Below, piece by piece: positions 46,909 to 59,487 of a DNA stretch of 64,000 bases. This stretch comes from Calonectria ilicicola (lineage: Eukaryota > Ascomycota > Sordariomycetes > Hypocreales > Nectriaceae). Within the stretch, counting starts at the first letter, position 1. Each line of letters begins with the position of its first letter. The notes below the pieces were generated by a model. That model searched no databases. It was not told the DNA's origin and was given only the letters and a program-made list of their open reading frames with translations. Both the position numbers and the translations under genes were made by a program. Where the stretch lies: the NCBI GenBank assembly GCA_020809705.1, contig CP085826.1, positions 558,001 to 622,000 of the forward strand, written 5' to 3'.

Positions 46909-47271
46909 AAGTAGCAGAGCGTCTCGGTAATCTTTTTGTCATAGTACTCAAAGATCTATGTCTAAATTATATGCCTCGAATAGATCCAGTTCATGTAATT
47001 ACAAGATATAGTGACATCATCTTAATTGTTGTTGATCTGAATATATCGAATACATTTTATAAGAGCTTCACATACCAGAAATAGTAAAAGCATATGTTAC
47101 TTAAATATGTTATGAACGATGGATCGGAAACATGTGCCCTAGCTTTTGTTTCTCTTTTCGTGTCGCAAGGAGTGAACTCGTGTGTGCTGAGAGCTTAACT
47201 GAAGAATCACTCTGCAATCATAAAAAGCTCGATTCTAATTATTCTATCAGGTATGCTCGTTACTTAACCAT
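46909..47271. other. Convergent intergenic region
   Basis: 3' flanks of the P450 (+) and MFS (-) genes. Nothing else seen. Confidence 0.5.
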
Positions 47272-49006
47272 CTAGTTGACTGAGGTAGAAGAATCTTCTT
47301 TCGATCGTGTTCGCAAAGTCTGTCCGAAGAAATACAGTGCAATTGGTATTGGCATTAACACCAACGAAATAAAGCCCAAGAGGGAATTTCCCCAGCCAAG
47401 CCCTAACTGATCATATAACCCAAGGCCCCCGAGTGGTATCAAGGCTCCTACTAGTGATCGCACGACCGTTGTCGCAGCGGATGCTGAGGAAGCGTGACGT
47501 TGATATGAATCAACTAGATAGTTCTGAAGTGTCATCTGGAGAAATTGTAAGCTTCCGAGACAAGACCATCTTAATCTTAACTCACCGTCAACCCCATTAA
47601 CCCGGTCGAGAAGATAAAAACCCCAATCATTGGAAGGATCCAATGGGTTTTGGTCTGTACTGCCCACCCATAACCAAAAAGTCCAATTAGCTGGGCTATC
47701 CCTGCCGGCACAGTCAACCATGGGGTCAACTTCACTTCAGGTTCATATTTGGTCCCTGTATTCTCCTTTTTTCGTGAACGACGGAGAATGAAATCACCAA
47801 TATAACCGAAGGATACAACCCCTACCATCATGCCCAATCCAGCAGGCAAAAAGGATAAACCGGCTTCACCTTCGTCGAAACCATACTGACCATTGTAGAC
47901 AAATGAGAATGTTGCGATCAATAAACTAAGAATTCCATTTGATAACCCGACATATATTGCAATCCAAAAAACAATTGGAGTAGCAAACAAAAATTCCAGT
48001 GGTCGAGCTACTGCAGTCCTGATACTACTCAAATCCTGCTTGTATTCCAAGCTCAAGTTTCCTGTTTCTTTTCGGAGCCGACAAGCTTTACGCTTAAGAA
48101 TGATAGGCGCATACGTTTCGCGCATAAAGGATAATGAAAGAAGCCCGAATATGCCGCCCTACCAAGGTTAGTCTACATTTCCTTTGTTTGGAGAATGGTG
48201 GTGAATTTCGGTACCAAGATTGAATGAAACCAGTACACCCATCGCCAACCGGCGGCTTGGATCAAATATCCTCCAACGGTAGGGCCGATGCAGGGTCCTA
48301 AAAGTGGCCCAATCGCCCAGAGGGATACCGCCCTCCCTCTAAACTCGAGAGGAATTGTGTCCACGATTGTACCGATCCCGATCGTTGTCGGTATGGAGCC
48401 AACAATTCCCATCAAGAATCGAAAGGCCATAAGCATCCCTATGCTCTTGCTCAATGCAGCACCGACAGAGACCACAATAAAAAAACAGTTCCCTGCATGG
48501 TAGATAGATAATCGCCCATATATCTCACTGAGAGGTGCGAATATGAGCGGGCCGAATGCATACCCGAACATGTAAATCGAAACAATGAAGGTTGATAACT
48601 CCTCAGATTTTGTGTGAAATTCCTCCATGAGGCGGGGAACCCCCGGTGCAAACATCGAAGAAGCCTGTGAATTTTATTAGGTGGACGAAATATCCTCTAG
48701 AGCTGGTTGGTACCTACCAAAGGTCTAAAAAATTAGCAAAATAAATCACAAGGGGATGACGACTCACGATATGAGGGTAAGTAGAGACATGATAGCGATG
48801 TTTGTCCACTTGCGCCAGTTCGGCCAGTTCATAGGATTTTCTGGGTCGTCTGGCCCATCCCAATTAACAATAATGGGGTTGAGAGGTTGATTGCAATATC
48901 CAGCATTGTTTGATGCTGTGCATTCAAGAATGCTGGCTGTATTGCCGGAGGTCTGGCGCTCTAGATTTGATGGATCAGGATCTTGCCTCAAGGTTGATCC
49001 TGCCAT
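47272..49006 (-). CDS. MFS multidrug transporter, DHA1 family, with 7-nt microexon
   Basis: Exons 48768-49006, 48718-48724 (7 nt), 48215-48664, 47586-48158 and 47272-47535; 510 aa. The 7-nt exon ACCTTTG is inferred because it alone joins TLIS to PLASSMFAPGVP in frame, a conserved TM1 sequence of this family. Other blocks: NWDGPDDPENPMNWP before TM1, PLSEIYGR (motif A), GPLLGPCIGPTVGG (antiporter motif C), FMRETYAPIIL, and LQNYLVDSYQRHASSASAA near the C-terminus. Twelve predicted helices, 12-TM drug:H+ antiporter topology. Likely plasma-membrane exporter of the cluster product or its toxic intermediates. A cluster element identical to that of the flippase/CDC50 promoter lies 250 bp upstream. 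Confidence 0.92.
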
Positions 49007-51377
49007 GCTTCTAAGTTATGCACAGAAAAAGGTTTAGGGGCTTTCTAAGTTTACTTCGCCTGGATATATCTTTGTTCTGTATTTTATTGCTCTTTTTCTC
49101 TTTTGTTTTTTTTTTTCTGCTTGCTCTCGTTGTTCTCAAATGTAGGTTTTTGAAACAATCATGATTTCGGGGCGAGACAGTTGGATACTACCTACAAAAA
49201 ACATCCACTGGTCCCAACGTCCTTGCTTGCAACCTCATAGCGCTTTCTCCCTACTCTCGTTATCGTTTTCGCACTAAACTATTGAGCCCTGAGGTTATTG
49301 TGGCTTTGCTTAGGCTCCACCGTGACGCTGACATTGCTAGAACGCGATGATCATGCAATTAATACGGATGCCATTACTGTACACCTGAAGGCGGAACCCC
49401 ATCCAGGAAAGAGCCAATGAATATCATTCATGTCGCTTAGTTTTAGCAAACACATATTTTGGGGCTTGCAATGGGCCTGCTAAAAGGTTGTTTGCGAGAA
49501 AACCGAGGAATGCGAGCCTGGGAGGACGCGAAAACGAGATACCTGGTTCCAAAGTATTGCGCAGGGAACAGGGGTATTGCGGAGATACCACAAATAGGAC
49601 TGGGCCATCAGATTTGACCACGTCAGAACAAGAATAGGCCAAATGACGTGACATGGCAATCAAGATGATGACCGATTTGAAATACGAACTTTACCGAGTT
49701 CATAGCACGTCCAAATGTTCGCCGATCGCTCCATGTTACATATAAAAGCGAGCTTTTGCACGTATATCAGTCCCAATTTTTTTTCTTCTCGGATTGTTGA
49801 TGTGTTCTATCGCGTGGTGACCTAAATATGGCGGTCTTGATTTCCAAAAGCATTCCTATCTCCCGTGAAATGTTAATCTATTTTTGTTGTTCCATCTTTT
49901 GGTTCCGTATAGATCAAGAAATTAAATTTATTAATTACCATACCTGCTAATTATTTTTACCTTCTCAAGAATCGTCGAAATTTCTATTTCTCGCCTCGGG
50001 CCAGGACACATTATTCTACTATAGGGTAGCCGTTCCGCATGCATGGGTGTCATTTCACAGTGAATTTATCCTTGCTTATGCGAAATGGTTTCGAATACTA
50101 TTTATGTAGTGTGGGAAACTTCAAATTTTATAATTATTTCTTTTATTCGTTTATGTCATTGGTGATTAATGTGGTAAAAGAATCCTTTTGCAAGCAGTAT
50201 CATACTGGAACTTTTGCCTCTGAACAAGGAGGAACCTTTGGTGTTACATCAATGTAATGATGAAAAATATTGTGTTAAATTTGGGTTAATGATTAATTTA
50301 AAATATATAATCTAGTTGCTTGTTACAAAAAAATTCAGAAATGATTCATGGCTGTGTCTTCCATGGATGAGACCATGCATCGCCTTTCATCAACCAAAGT
50401 ATGAGCTTATGCAATGGATAGTGATGGCGCAACGTGTGTTTCAGCATGATATACTAATTCAGTTCTGTTTCTGCTCACAAACTTGCAGAAACCTTCTTGC
50501 TGAAACACAGCCTGAGAAGAGAGAACCATCGTGGGAGGCAGCGCGATCATACCCGTGAAAAGAAAAAGAATGAAGTGGTTTTCATCAAACTTGGTGCTTA
50601 CGTGACCGCCAGATGCATGTCTATCAGTTCCTCAGGATTATTGAAGGCATCTTAATGTCTTGACTGTGCTTGGAAGAGTCCTCGTTGGTTGTATGAATCT
50701 CAATTATGCGACAGTATAGTGCGAGCCGCCTCTTGACGTTTCTGATATGGAATATTAGCGGCGTTCTCAATTCTATTTGTCAAAGACGATACCTAAATTT
50801 AAAATGCATGTGAATCTGCTTCCTTGAATAGTTTGCAATTTTCCACCTATACCATCTCCCCCATATGCTATTTGTGGATCCCCTGACCTGGCATGGCCTT
50901 GCGTCGGGGTTATCAGCCCTATCAGGAAGGCCCTGTACCTGGCGTTGCATTGGACACCTTGGCTTCGGAACCAAATCAGCCATGATCCAATGGATTTTGG
51001 AAAAGGTGCATGGGTGAGCATTCGATCGCTTATCCATGCGCAGATACGAAATTTTAATTTTGTTACGCATGATGAACATTCGGGATGTCTTTGTAAAATG
51101 GAAGTTGGTCCCGTGATGCTGTATTAATGCCGTCTTGGCGGTCGATTTGTCCATGTCGACTTCTCTTGGCTTTTCGCCTCAATGATCTAAAATGGAAGCT
51201 ATATAGTACTGTGCATTAATTTAAAGTTCCACTCGATAGCATCAATCGATCCTGGCTTTTGCGATAGACGACCCTGGCGACAGAAGATAAATAAAGCCAC
51301 CACAGTTCACCATAACTTCGTTCATTCGTCAGCAAATTTATATTCTTTGTTATTTTTAACAGAATATCTAAGGAAAA
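49007..51377. other. Gene-poor region of 2.4 kb between MFS and protease genes
   Basis: No supported gene; parts (49900-50350) are very A/T-rich. It contains the MFS promoter with the cluster element at 49256, and a TATATAG (51200-51206) 172 bp upstream of the protease ATG. Confidence 0.5.
49256..49272 (+). promoter_or_regulatory. Cluster promoter element, copy D
   Basis: CTCGTTATCGTTTTCGC, identical to the minus-strand element at 39087-39103. 250 bp upstream of the MFS ATG (49006, minus strand). Confidence 0.6.
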
Positions 51378-52704
<1,327 letters not shown>

Positions 52705-54900
52705 ATGTTGCTTATGTTTTCGTGAATCATGTCGAGATTTCTTCCGTTTTTACAAACTGCTGTTTTTAATTTAGTTTGAATAATATAATATTCTGGAACT
52801 GAGCAGGACTGGTTTAATCTGGTTCCAATGTGAAGGTCATGTTAGGCAGGTTGCTGCCTGCGTCGCGATGAGGCGGTGTGGGGTCGAATTTGGTTGGAAA
52901 TCTCAACGCCGCGATGCTGCATCTTCGAAACTGAGAAAGCTTCCGTTTCAAGACTTCAAAAAGAGACATGAAATTCTATACCTATCCGACGACGTTTGAA
53001 CGCTAGTGGGTTTTGACAATGTCTGCAGCCCTATTTACTTTGCTTCTCCGTTAGTTGAAGGAGCAAGCAGACCGTAATCGGGGGAAGGGTATAGCCACAT
53101 GTTTCGAATAAAAAATGACCATGATGGTTCAACATTTCAAAGGTACTGCGCGGGGGAAAAGTTGCACCGTTCGCAATTATTCGGTCGCGGTTGGCGCGTC
53201 GGGCAAACCTGCTATTCCCGGCGCCAAACTAGACATTTAGTTAGCAGTGAGGATAGGACGGACCTGCAAATATCGACTATTTTTCTGTTAGGTTGCGCTA
53301 TTTCAAATGGGGCTGTTCAAATTACCTGCAGTCATCGAAGTTATCTCATGGCCCTAATATTGTTCTCTCAATTCGAGTGAGTCATCACCCTGGAAAGTGA
53401 TTAATCCTAAGCCAGAACACAATTTCAACCGCAAGCCCACATACTCGCAGTCCGTACAAGATCTGCAACGTGACGCTGGCAGCATAAAAATTAAAATGCA
53501 GGAAATGATTACGCAAGCAGAACACCAGGTGCCCGCTGACAGCGATTGACAATTGTCTGCCACCAGATCGTGGCTGATGATCAAGGGTGGTTGACACTGA
53601 AGGGCCGGCACTGGTCCCTGGAACTGCGAAGGATCCGATTTAGATTATTTCAACCTCATGGGGGTTGGGGAATAATGGGCTTTAGCGCCTCAGGATCTAT
53701 TCGAGTGCGTGGGGACTTGGGACCAGTGACGTGGTGGGGAGCCGATTCCCGTGAAGACGAGGCGCATTCAATTTAGTTGATCAGGCCACTGCGCCGTGGC
53801 TTTGGTTCAAGCGGAAGTTGGCTGTGTTGACACTACCTTGTTATGACAGCTCAATGGTGCAGCTACATTCGATAAAACAACACTTGCCGTATTCACAGGG
53901 CTCCGGGAAACGTTCAAAAGCAGGCAAAGTTTCCAACAAGGCAAGTATTTAGGTAGGGGTGTCTGTAAAATGACTGATGCCTAGACCCATTGGGTGACCG
54001 GTTTAATTCTAGGGCTGTCCGTGCCTGTGCTTTGCCGTTTACAGTGAGTGGTGTTGGTCGCAACCGCTATGCACCTTGCAGTTAGCAAGTCAAACCCGGT
54101 TTTTTTTTTTTTTTTCTGAAGCCAGTGGCATTTAAATCTAGCATGAACAGGCTATAATTTGTGATCTATTGATGATAGTCGAGAAAAATAGAGTCAAGTT
54201 CGTCAAGCCTAGCCAATCCACGCTCCTAAGATAGTCACTGGGGTTTTTTTTTTTTTTTTACAGCCGGCAACCAACGCGTAGACAGACAAGTTTGCGCATG
54301 GGAAATATAGCACTAAATTCGATTTCACATTATCCAAACTCCGTGCAATTCACCTCAAAAGTATGATCAATATCAATGTCGATTGCCCCAACAAAGGTTC
54401 CAGCTAGTGTTTGTGACGTACAAGTCATGCCGGCGAGGACCGAAGTAGGATTCCAATGTGCAATGTTTTTTCATCACCGCCTCCACAGCCTCCTAACGGT
54501 TCGCCTTGGCCCAGTACTTCCGTTTTGAGTGTTCGACTCCACAGCGAGGCAAATAACGCCTTAGGCGCAGCACAGTTGATGGCGCAGATTTGGTCTAGCA
54601 TTTTAAACTGACAAGGTATTTTACTGGGCTAATTTAGTATTCATATTAAAGATCTTGACTTGGCCAAGATGCATCCAGGTGTGGCGTGGCGAGCTCTCTC
54701 GCTGAGGTGGCAAGATCGTCTACGCACGAATGTGAGGATGAACTTGACAAAATGCACCAGACAGGCCTCATTAGCGCCCATGCAAATGAACCAATGGCCA
54801 TGCAAAACATTTCCAATAAAACACTGTGAAACCCATCTTTATGACTTTTCTTTTTCTTATCGGGTTTTGTAACTTGCTCCTACAGGGAGGCGAGTATACA
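52705..54900. other. Gene-poor region of 2.2 kb
   Basis: No supported gene. Two long T tracts (about 54100-54117 and 54245-54259) are present. An open frame continuous with the next gene reaches upstream to an ATG at 54841 (MTFLFLIGFCNLLL), an alternative start. Confidence 0.45.
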
Positions 54901-56478
54901 ATGGCCATCCCTCAGAGCCCACTCAAGCCCTTCGGCAGATCATTCAATGACATACGCTTCAACTCCGAGGAGATCAGCAATCTGAATTCCCCGCAGCGGG
55001 CACCAGATATGACGAACAAGATCAACGCCAATGCAATCAAAACTCCGATCGGTTGGATACCAAACTATCTAATTCGAGGCGCAAGCCGCTTTCTGGTCCT
55101 TGTTTTCCGTATCGCCATCACCATAACCCTCGTCACCATTGCCACCCTGATCTTATACCTGGGCGTTGGCTTCGTGGGGGCGAATGGAAATGTAACAGAC
55201 CCGGTGAAGCCTGGATCCCCGAATGCTCGCTTCGCCAGCCAGCCTGAAGCCCCTGTGACAGCCTCGGCGACGGTCAATGCGCCACTTGTACCATCAAAAA
55301 CCGACCAGCCCTACGAAAGGACGTCGCACGAGATGTTCCTAAACGCCTCCATTAGCCTTCTAGCTCTAGCTCGTGTCATAGCTGCCATGTATGGGTCTTG
55401 GCTCCATATCAGTCGCTATTGCATTAAATCCTGCCCAGGTCACGGTGGCGGAGGCTCATCAAGTAATTGGCGTGCCGGCGGCAGTAGAAGACAGGGTGCT
55501 GCTGGCGGGGGCTGGGCGCCTCATAGTCCAGCGCCAAACGACGGAAATTACGCGGGCAACAACCGTAACTTCAGTCGCAATAACAATAGCAGAGATGGCA
55601 ATGGCGGGAACAATGGCGATGGCATTAACAACAACGATAGCAATAGCAATGCATCGCGTGAAAAGCATTCCTTCGCCTGCCCATTCTTTGTACTTAATCC
55701 CATGATGTACGAGGATTGTACAAAGTACAAATTGAGCAGGTTGCCTGATGTCATGCAACACTTTCAACGCCATCATTGCATTGACGTTGACTTTTACTGC
55801 CCTGACTGCTACGTTGCATTCCACACAATTGAAGACCAGGATGCTCACATCAGGGCCAAGCTCTGCCAACCCCAGCAAGGCCCGGACAACTTCTATAGAT
55901 CAGAGATAAAATGGCTGAAGGAGAATGTCAAAAGTCTTAAGGTCCAGGCCGGCGACACTCGTTCTGATGAGGTCATGAAATGGGAATGGATGTGGAGGAG
56001 GTGTTTTCGCAACGACCCTGTCCCTCCATCACCATACATGGATTCTCACATGCGTAGGTACGCGGGCATCATGCGCGAGAAAAACGAGCTGGCAATTCGA
56101 GAAAAGCTGTGTAGGATGTTGCAAGAACTTCAAATCACCGACATCCGATACATCGACGGCTGGTTGGACGAAATAGCAACTGCAGCGTATGATACCACTG
56201 AGGATCCAGTTGTGCTGTGGTGCTTTCGTGACTCTACCACTAATCCTGGCAGTGCTGATCTTGGCGCTGGCAACACCAACGCGAATCTCAACGCAGCGTC
56301 TGATCATTTGTTGCACGACGATGATCATAGTGCATTCGCGTCAACAGCGCAGTTTGGTCCAGCCCAGGCCCATGTCAGTAGCGACATTGCCATGTTCGAT
56401 TCAGCGCATGAGCTCGGCTCAAATGTGGCTTGGTCCAGCTTCACGGATTATCCTCCCTGGACTGGGCCTGGGAACTAG
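54901..56478 (+). CDS. Zinc-finger protein with N-terminal membrane segments, 525 aa
   Basis: Single exon; start at 54901 (ACAATGG), or 54841, which would add a hydrophobic leader of 20 residues; the CTCCTACAG just before 54901 could be a 5' intron acceptor. Residues 60-92 contain a long hydrophobic helix (FRIAITITLVTIATLILYLG) and a second weaker one follows (FLNASISLLALARVIAAM). A Gly/Asn/Ser-rich spacer precedes a Cys/His module near residues 250-315: FACPFFVLNPMMYEDC, VMQHFQRHHC, FYCPDCYVAFHTIEDQDAHIRAKLC. This CPF...C...H..RxH...YCPxC...H...C arrangement occurs in uncharacterised fungal C2H2-like proteins, including the convergent neighbour. A basic helical region and an Asn/Ala-rich tail follow. 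Role unknown; membrane tethering is inferred. Confidence 0.75.
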   Translation: MAIPQSPLKPFGRSFNDIRFNSEEISNLNSPQRAPDMTNKINANAIKTPIGWIPNYLIRGASRFLVLVFRIAITITLVTIATLILYLGVGFVGANGNVTDPVKPGSPNARFASQPEAPVTASATVNAPLVPSKTDQPYERTSHEMFLNASISLLALARVIAAMYGSWLHISRYCIKSCPGHGGGGSSSNWRAGGSRRQGAAGGGWAPHSPAPNDGNYAGNNRNFSRNNNSRDGNGGNNGDGINNNDSNSNASREKHSFACPFFVLNPMMYEDCTKYKLSRLPDVMQHFQRHHCIDVDFYCPDCYVAFHTIEDQDAHIRAKLCQPQQGPDNFYRSEIKWLKENVKSLKVQAGDTRSDEVMKWEWMWRRCFRNDPVPPSPYMDSHMRRYAGIMREKNELAIREKLCRMLQELQITDIRYIDGWLDEIATAAYDTTEDPVVLWCFRDSTTNPGSADLGAGNTNANLNAASDHLLHDDDHSAFASTAQFGPAQAHVSSDIAMFDSAHELGSNVAWSSFTDYPPWTGPGN

Positions 56479-57126
56479 CTGCACGCTTCTGTACAAATGG
56501 GAGCAGACAAAGCGGCCCCTCACAGCATTGGATCGATCCATAAATTTTCCCATCGATCCACCATTTGTGTTCCAAGTCTAGATACTATGATGGGTGGAGT
56601 GCAATATCGGTACCAAATGCGTCATGGCATAGAAAAAGGTACTGAAATGGGTGGCGTGTGTGGCGCTGGAGGCATTCTTGAAGCGTCTAATTTCCATTGT
56701 TTTCTCTTCTGTCTTTCTCAGTAGTCCATGTTTGTTATTACGCTTGATTTTAGTCTTGGTGGATTGGGAAGGGGGTGGCAGGCTGACAGAATTCTTTTCA
56801 ATCGATTTTCTTTATATTTTCAGAATAGGCGATGTGATTCTACTGATTCGAGGACTACCAATTTGATACCTCTCTGAGGCTACAGTTTTATTTATCTAAA
56901 GGCGTTCTCTTCAAATCAAATGACATGAGAATGTGGTCCGTTTGCAAATGCTTCAACCCAAGCCCTGCGCCAGACACGTTGCCAGGGTAAAAACGGTAGA
57001 AAACTTGGTTGCAAAAAGATGAGAAAGCGCAAAATTATTTTAATTGATGATATATTCTGATTGTGTTTTTGAACTTGACTAAGCTAAATATAACGCAAAA
57101 TAGTGATGGTGGGTGCATTCATCTGG
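56479..57126. other. Convergent intergenic region
   Basis: Between the two zinc-finger genes. No gene seen. Confidence 0.5.
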
Positions 57127-58632
57127 TCACATATCCCTGCATAACTGGCCTGGATTGACGTACTCCTCCAAAAGTCTTGCTATCAAATCTTGCAGAACTA
57201 GCTTATGAACTTCCTGTAAAAGTTCTTCGTCCAGATTCTGTTGTCGGTCAAGCATTCTTAAATTATCCAAAAACTTGGTCACCAGCGTTTTGCCATACAT
57301 GGCCCAGCCGTCTCGCACAATGCTCACAGCCAGCTCCATGCCATTGTCGAGGTACGGTGCAGGTACGTGCGCCTCGGTCGGGAATATTGCCTTCCATATC
57401 CGCCGCCATCGCTTGCGCTCACCAAGACGTATATTGTCGCGCTTCCGCAAACTCTTCTTCTGGCATTCAGCGATACCCTCAAATGTCTTTTCGGCGTTTT
57501 GGGACTTGCACCTCCTCATACGAATGTGATGGTCGCGCACCATGACACTTTGAAACTGTGTTTTGCAAATTGGGCAATAATGAGGTTTCTTGTGGCAATT
57601 GCCGAGATGTTGAATAACATCCTCAATGGACCCAAGGTCATAATGTTGCAGACAAGATCTGTACCTAGTAGGATTAAGCATGTAGAAAGGGCAAGCAAAG
57701 TGAAAGTACCCGGCAATTCTAAATGCGGTGGGTTGCTGATTGTAATTGACCCTCTTGCAACGTTTTCGAGGAGGAAGTCTGTCATCTGGTGCTGCAATGT
57801 ATTCTGCAGTGCTCAGCAGATCATACATTACATTATATGAGAAATCAACTAGTCCAGCTTTGTTCCCACTAATTTGATTCCAGAGGTCCTGAAGATCATT
57901 TATAAAGGGTTTATTCCAACCCAAACGATCCTTATTATCCCATGATTGCTGCTCAGTGTAATCTGATTCCGAGCTAGAACTCGAACTCGATTCAGAATCG
58001 GAATCGCTCTGGCTATCACTGTCGTCCTCATTATTCAGAGAAATGGCGCCCAGTTCAAAGTCAACTCTCGTTCTTTTATCTCCAGTTGATTTGGGAGTGC
58101 ACGTAAATCCACCCAATGAGTTTTGATTCAATATCTTTGGGTTACGATCCAGGGCTTTTGAAAGCTCAGTATTCTGGCTGTGCGATATCCCCAGCGAATT
58201 ATACTGAGGATTGATATCAATCGCGTCTGAGTTTTCGTGTTCCAATCTTCTCGAAATTATTAAAACTTGCGGCGCTGATCCAATTTGAACAAAGTGAGTT
58301 TGATGGGGGATGTACAGATCAAATTTATTTTGAGAATAGACCTCCTCAATCTGGCTAATATCAAGTCGGATTTGTTTTTTGTGCACGGAGAAGTATGTTT
58401 GAAGTTGAACTCCTTCGACACAGCAACGGTGGGAGTGTTGGTTGTTCCAGGGTGCAGGAAACACTGATGCATCAGGCCTGTTTATATGAATAGAATGCAC
58501 TAGTAAGTGCATGATATCCAAACATTTTGAATTATCAAATACATGGACTGGAGGATGGTTTGTATTTTCAGTACCATGAAAGTATTCTTTTAAACCCAGG
58601 TAGTCTCTGGTCTGCCATTTTTGCCAGAGCAT
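57127..58632 (-). CDS. Zinc-finger protein paralogous to the 54.9-kb gene, 501 aa
   Basis: Single exon; first in-frame ATG at 58632. The N-terminal 160 residues show no known domain (YFSVHKKQIRLDISQIEEVY). An acidic Ser/Asp stretch (about 205-230) follows. The Cys/His module (about 335-400) is FACPFYMLNPTRYRSC, VIQHLGNCHKKPHYCPICKTQF, RDHHIRMRRC, matching the neighbouring protein in order and spacing. Downstream KRWRRIWKAIFP and VPAPYLDNGM also correspond to WMWRRCF and VPPSPYMDS of the neighbour, so the homologous unit spans about 130 residues. RKRCKRVNY before the finger could be a nuclear localisation signal. No membrane helix. Probably regulatory or self/non-self related; not established. 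Confidence 0.78.
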   Translation of the reverse strand: MLWQKWQTRDYLGLKEYFHGTENTNHPPVHVFDNSKCLDIMHLLVHSIHINRPDASVFPAPWNNQHSHRCCVEGVQLQTYFSVHKKQIRLDISQIEEVYSQNKFDLYIPHQTHFVQIGSAPQVLIISRRLEHENSDAIDINPQYNSLGISHSQNTELSKALDRNPKILNQNSLGGFTCTPKSTGDKRTRVDFELGAISLNNEDDSDSQSDSDSESSSSSSSESDYTEQQSWDNKDRLGWNKPFINDLQDLWNQISGNKAGLVDFSYNVMYDLLSTAEYIAAPDDRLPPRKRCKRVNYNQQPTAFRIAGYFHFACPFYMLNPTRYRSCLQHYDLGSIEDVIQHLGNCHKKPHYCPICKTQFQSVMVRDHHIRMRRCKSQNAEKTFEGIAECQKKSLRKRDNIRLGERKRWRRIWKAIFPTEAHVPAPYLDNGMELAVSIVRDGWAMYGKTLVTKFLDNLRMLDRQQNLDEELLQEVHKLVLQDLIARLLEEYVNPGQLCRDM

Positions 58633-59487
58633 AATGGCTGAATATATTTTCAATTAAAAAGCTGAAAAACATGTGATTTGGTGAAGTAAACATTCAGTCT
58701 CAAAGGAGTGTGTAATACAGTACTCATGAAGTAGAAATCTTGGTATCCTAATATATATACATATCATCCTCACTGCATTGTCTAACATGCTTTTGAGCCA
58801 TGTGTACTCGGATGAACCGGGTTGGTCTTTTGAAATAAGTTCGTGACAAAAAGTTTGTCAGCTAATTGGACATCTCCTCGGCTAATACTTCACATCAACA
58901 ATCACCTCATAGTCCTATCAACAGCTGAACAATTGCCCATCTTAAAAATATGGTATCAACACGATGCTCCAATCGGCAAAATATCCCGAATATCCCGAAT
59001 CTTTTCCACCAGCCAAGCGTAAGCGTAATTACTAGCTGGTTACAAAGCACATTTGTGTTCTGCCTCACCAGGCCAAGCCACCCAAACTTGCATCAGTAGC
59101 CTCGTTTTGGCCAATCAGGCAACCATTATCGCCCCACCACAAACACATTTGTGTTGAAATGGACCGGTGTGAAGATGCACCATGACATCGGCTGACTACG
59201 GGCGTGTGATGTCAAACCACGTCTGCGCCTCAATCCACAAGGCATAATCCAACATTACGATGGTGCATATTACGACGCAGTATTACGTGTCAGCTGCTTT
59301 ATTAGAAGCCTAGGATAAAGCCTCACTAGTTTCGATATTATCTGCACTTTCAGTTCGCGACCGCGACCCACCCCGAGGGCTGGCCTGATATCGGCCCAAT
59401 CCTCAATCGATTACGCATAGCTCACTGTAATTCCCTCCCTGTCGATGAAAGAATATTTCGGTCGTATGAAATGAAGTGAGGATCACA
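58633..59487. promoter_or_regulatory. Bidirectional promoter region
   Basis: Between the divergent zinc-finger (-) and Clr5-ankyrin (+) genes. No gene seen. A short tandem repeat ATATCCCGA x2 lies at 58980-58997. Confidence 0.45.

Noticed and set aside
55065..55878. Long antisense open frames opposite the 54.9-kb zinc-finger gene
   Set aside because: They mirror Gly/Asn/Ser-rich codons of the sense gene and have no motifs of their own.
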